DNA from: Halovenus sp.
Lineage (GTDB): Archaea; Halobacteriota; Halobacteria; Halobacteriales; Haloarculaceae
Reading direction: 5' to 3'
NCBI GenBank assembly: GCA_028275025.1
Contig: JAQCNM010000029.1
Span: forward strand, 1 to 34,708
DNA: 34,708 nucleotides
Part shown: piece after piece, positions 33,309 through 34,708 of the stretch
How the letters are laid out: the number at the start of each line of letters is the position of its first letter
Numbering within the stretch: the stretch's first letter is position 1
The notes under the pieces: generated by a model
What the model saw: only the letters and a program-made list of their open reading frames with translations
Database searches by the model: none
Told to the model about the DNA's origin: nothing
Made by a program: the position numbers and the translations under genes

Positions 33309-34191
33309 ACTGAACCTCCCAGATACCGAGCATCGTCAACACCGCACCCGCGACGGTGTTGAGCACCGGGAACCACCAGTACGCGCGGTCGATATCGATG
33401 TCGGCGAGCACCACGACACCGACGAACACGGGGTAGACGGCAAAGACCGCTGCCAGTGCCGGATGGACGAGCCCCATCAGACCCGCCGCGAGCAGCCAGC
33501 AACCGGCACAGTACGCCAGTGTCCGTGACTCACCGAGCAGCGTCGCGGTCGTCCGGACACCGGCCTGGCGGTCGGGGTCGATGTCGGGGATGGCGGAGAA
33601 AGTGTGCATCCCCATCGCCCAGACCCAGCCACCGGCAACTGCGGCCAGCGGTGGGTACCCCCCCGCGATAGCGGTGTACGTGACGGCACCCGGCAGGATG
33701 TACAGCCCGTTCGAGAGGGAGTCGAGCAGCGGTGTCGTCTTCAGCCGAAAGGGCGGCACACTGTAGGCAGCACCGAGGATGAGAAAGCCGGCGAGCGGGA
33801 CCAGTGCCCTGTTGGACAGCAACGGGACGAACACAAGCGCGAGCGCCGCGGCACCCGCCACCGGCGCGATAACGTGCCAGCCCCGGTGGTCGCCGTAGCG
33901 GACCTCTCGCCCCTCGGCCGCCTTCTTCGGGTTCAACTCGTCGAGGTCGGCGTCGAAGATGTCGTTGACCCCGTACAGAAAGATGTTCGCCGGCACCAGA
34001 AAGTACAGAAACAGTGCGACTGTGAGCGGCTGGAAGAACCCGACTGCCGTCTCCGCGGCGTACACGTCGGCGACCACCACCGGCCCGGCGAGATACAGCC
34101 AGAAACGCGGTCGCGACAGCCAGAACAGGTACCCCAGCGCAGACTGCTCGGACGGCACGAACCGGGACAACTGTTCGGGCACGTCACCCAT
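33301..34191 (-). CDS. lyeJ: lycopene elongase/hydratase LyeJ (UbiA prenyltransferase)
   Basis: A 296-residue UbiA-family membrane enzyme with about eight hydrophobic segments. The two Asp-rich metal/diphosphate sites are present: NDIFDADLDELNPKK (NDxxDxxxD) and SAIPDIDPDRQAG (DxxxD). In haloarchaea this enzyme adds two C5 units to lycopene with hydration, starting bacterioruberin synthesis. The lead-in LSRPRFWLYLAGPVVVAD matches that group. A TATA-like ATGTAATA box (34215-34223) precedes the ATG at 34191 by 24 nt, so this is the first gene of the lyeJ-cruF transcript. The usual third partner crtD would be expected upstream, but a heat-shock gene stands there. Confidence 0.92.
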   Translation of the reverse strand: MGDVPEQLSRFVPSEQSALGYLFWLSRPRFWLYLAGPVVVADVYAAETAVGFFQPLTVALFLYFLVPANIFLYGVNDIFDADLDELNPKKAAEGREVRYGDHRGWHVIAPVAGAAALALVFVPLLSNRALVPLAGFLILGAAYSVPPFRLKTTPLLDSLSNGLYILPGAVTYTAIAGGYPPLAAVAGGWVWAMGMHTFSAIPDIDPDRQAGVRTTATLLGESRTLAYCAGCWLLAAGLMGLVHPALAAVFAVYPVFVGVVVLADIDIDRAYWWFPVLNTVAGAVLTMLGIWEVQYG

Positions 34192-34214
34192 CAGAAGATA
34201 CTGTGTGTGGCTCG

Positions 34215-34223
34215 GTATTACAT
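34215..34223 (-). promoter_or_regulatory. TATA-like box for lyeJ-cruF
   Basis: AATGTAATA on the minus strand, with GGGA just upstream of it, lies 24 nt before the lyeJ ATG. It marks the pair as a unit separate from the upstream heat-shock gene. Confidence 0.55.
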
Positions 34224-34261
34224 TTCCCGGTTCAGACGAACGGGAACCCGTTGTTCTCTGG

Positions 34262-34633
34262 TCAGGCCCGAATCGCTATCTCCTGACCGGACGCGGTCGC
34301 CCCCTCCTCGACCGGGAGTGACAGCTCCAGCACGCCGTTCGTGTACTCGGCGGTGATCGCCTCGTCGTCGACGTGTTTCGGGAATCGGAACCGCCGGTGG
34401 TAGCTCTTTCGCCGACCCCGGCTCTCGTCTGTCCGCTCGGCCCCGATATTGAGCACACCGTCCTCCCACGTGACCGAGATGTCGTCGGTGTCGTACCCCG
34501 GGAGTTCGACGGTGAGAACGAACTCGTCGTCTTCCTCGTACAGCTCGTAGTCGTCGTCACCGCGACCGAACAGCCGGCTCGGGAACTCAACGTCCTGTAT
34601 CCAGGAACTGGGCGTGCGTTGTGGCAGTGCCAT
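34262..34633 (-). CDS. Hsp20/alpha-crystallin small heat-shock protein
   Basis: A 123-residue chaperone. The alpha-crystallin domain runs from DEFVLTVELPGYDTDDISV through DGVLNIGAE and YHRRFRFPKHVDDEAITAEY to NGVLELSLPVEEG. It holds unfolding proteins in large oligomers until refolding. The start is taken as the ATG at 34633 (MALPQRTPSSWIQDVEFPSR, the usual haloarchaeal N-terminus). A longer in-frame ATG at 34693 must be wrong, because a strong TATA box with a BRE-like element (34674-34688) lies inside that extension. The C-terminus ends QEIAIRA, a form of the I-x-I tail that docks neighbouring dimers. A heat- or stress-inducible promoter is likely but not shown. Confidence 0.92.
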   Translation of the reverse strand: MALPQRTPSSWIQDVEFPSRLFGRGDDDYELYEEDDEFVLTVELPGYDTDDISVTWEDGVLNIGAERTDESRGRRKSYHRRFRFPKHVDDEAITAEYTNGVLELSLPVEEGATASGQEIAIRA

Positions 34634-34673
34634 ACTGAACACCTCGTTCCAGTCGATGATTGTTTGCGGTTCG

Positions 34674-34688
34674 TATTTATATCTTTCG
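34674..34688 (-). promoter_or_regulatory. BRE plus TATA box of the Hsp20 gene
   Basis: CGAAAG followed by ATATAAATA is the best archaeal core promoter in the window. Transcription should start near 34650, giving a leader of about 15-20 nt before the ATG at 34633. It rules out the in-frame ATG at 34693. Confidence 0.8.
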
Positions 34689-34708
34689 GTCATTCGCGGC
34701 GGGCACGC

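Noticed and set aside
34634-34693. N-terminal extension of Hsp20 to an ATG at 34693
   Set aside because: The extension contains the BRE/TATA core promoter, so it cannot be part of the transcript.
1-34708. CRISPR array, provirus, integrase or transposase
   Set aside because: No regularly spaced repeats of 25-40 bp, no att-like pairs beside a tRNA, and no integrase or transposase motifs were found in any frame read.

Overview
The window looks like about 35 kb of a halophilic archaeon (class Halobacteria). The evidence is a GC-rich sequence with strongly acidic proteins, an archaeal DnaG primase, archaeal L11, an ABCE1/RLI ATPase, a Hef helicase-nuclease, twin-arginine lipoproteins, the LyeJ-CruF pair of C50 bacterioruberin synthesis, and many TATA-like boxes about 22-35 nt before start codons, as expected for leaderless archaeal transcripts. 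I see no rRNA, tRNA, CRISPR array, integrase or intact insertion sequence. It reads as core chromosome.

Layout. 1-6.2 kb: a class I methyltransferase (-), divergent from a glutamate synthase large subunit (gltB), then a DUF192 membrane-anchored protein. 6.2-8.2 kb: a frameshifted thioredoxin-domain pseudogene behind dnaG (-). 8.2-11.1 kb: a PH-like/helical protein (+) convergent with a HAD hydrolase (-), then a DUF6517-like lipoprotein (+). 11.1-17.3 kb: a long minus-strand block with a TrkA-type K+ regulator, a NOG1-like GTPase, a winged-helix/zinc regulator, a poly-gamma-glutamate hydrolase-like enzyme, a Tat lipoprotein, ribosomal protein L11 and a small membrane protein with a C-terminal metal-knuckle-like end. 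17.4-21.0 kb: type II GAPDH and topoisomerase I (+). 21.3-24.0 kb: MATE transporter and HD phosphohydrolase (-). 24.2-28.7 kb: thioredoxin-fold protein, SppA-type protease and Hef (+). 28.7-30.1 kb: a decayed lipoprotein gene and an internally duplicated membrane protein (-). 30.2-32.4 kb: an EMC6-like membrane protein tightly coupled to ABCE1 (+). 32.4-34.7 kb: cruF, lyeJ and a small heat-shock protein (-).

How the genes work together. Most are housekeeping: nitrogen assimilation (GltB), genome maintenance (DnaG, TopA, Hef), translation (L11, ABCE1), central carbon (GAPDH), envelope proteolysis and redox (SppA, thioredoxin), and membrane pigment (LyeJ/CruF). Clear multi-gene units are few: EMC6-like/ABCE1 (2-nt gap), lyeJ/cruF (8-nt overlap) and perhaps thioredoxin/sppA (50-nt gap).

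The least expected feature is that several gene-free gaps hold coding remnants. Two are well supported: a thioredoxin-domain gene split over three reading frames (6241-6612) and a lipoprotein gene split over three frames (about 28745-29123). Weaker ones lie at 12913-13138, 13228-13391, about 16367-16517 and 25818-25888. The large neighbouring genes are intact, which argues for real small-gene decay rather than general sequencing error. Other points of note are a possible leader peptide overlapping the gltB start, a NOG1-like GTPase without the G4 lysine, and a carotenoid pair lacking its usual crtD neighbour.
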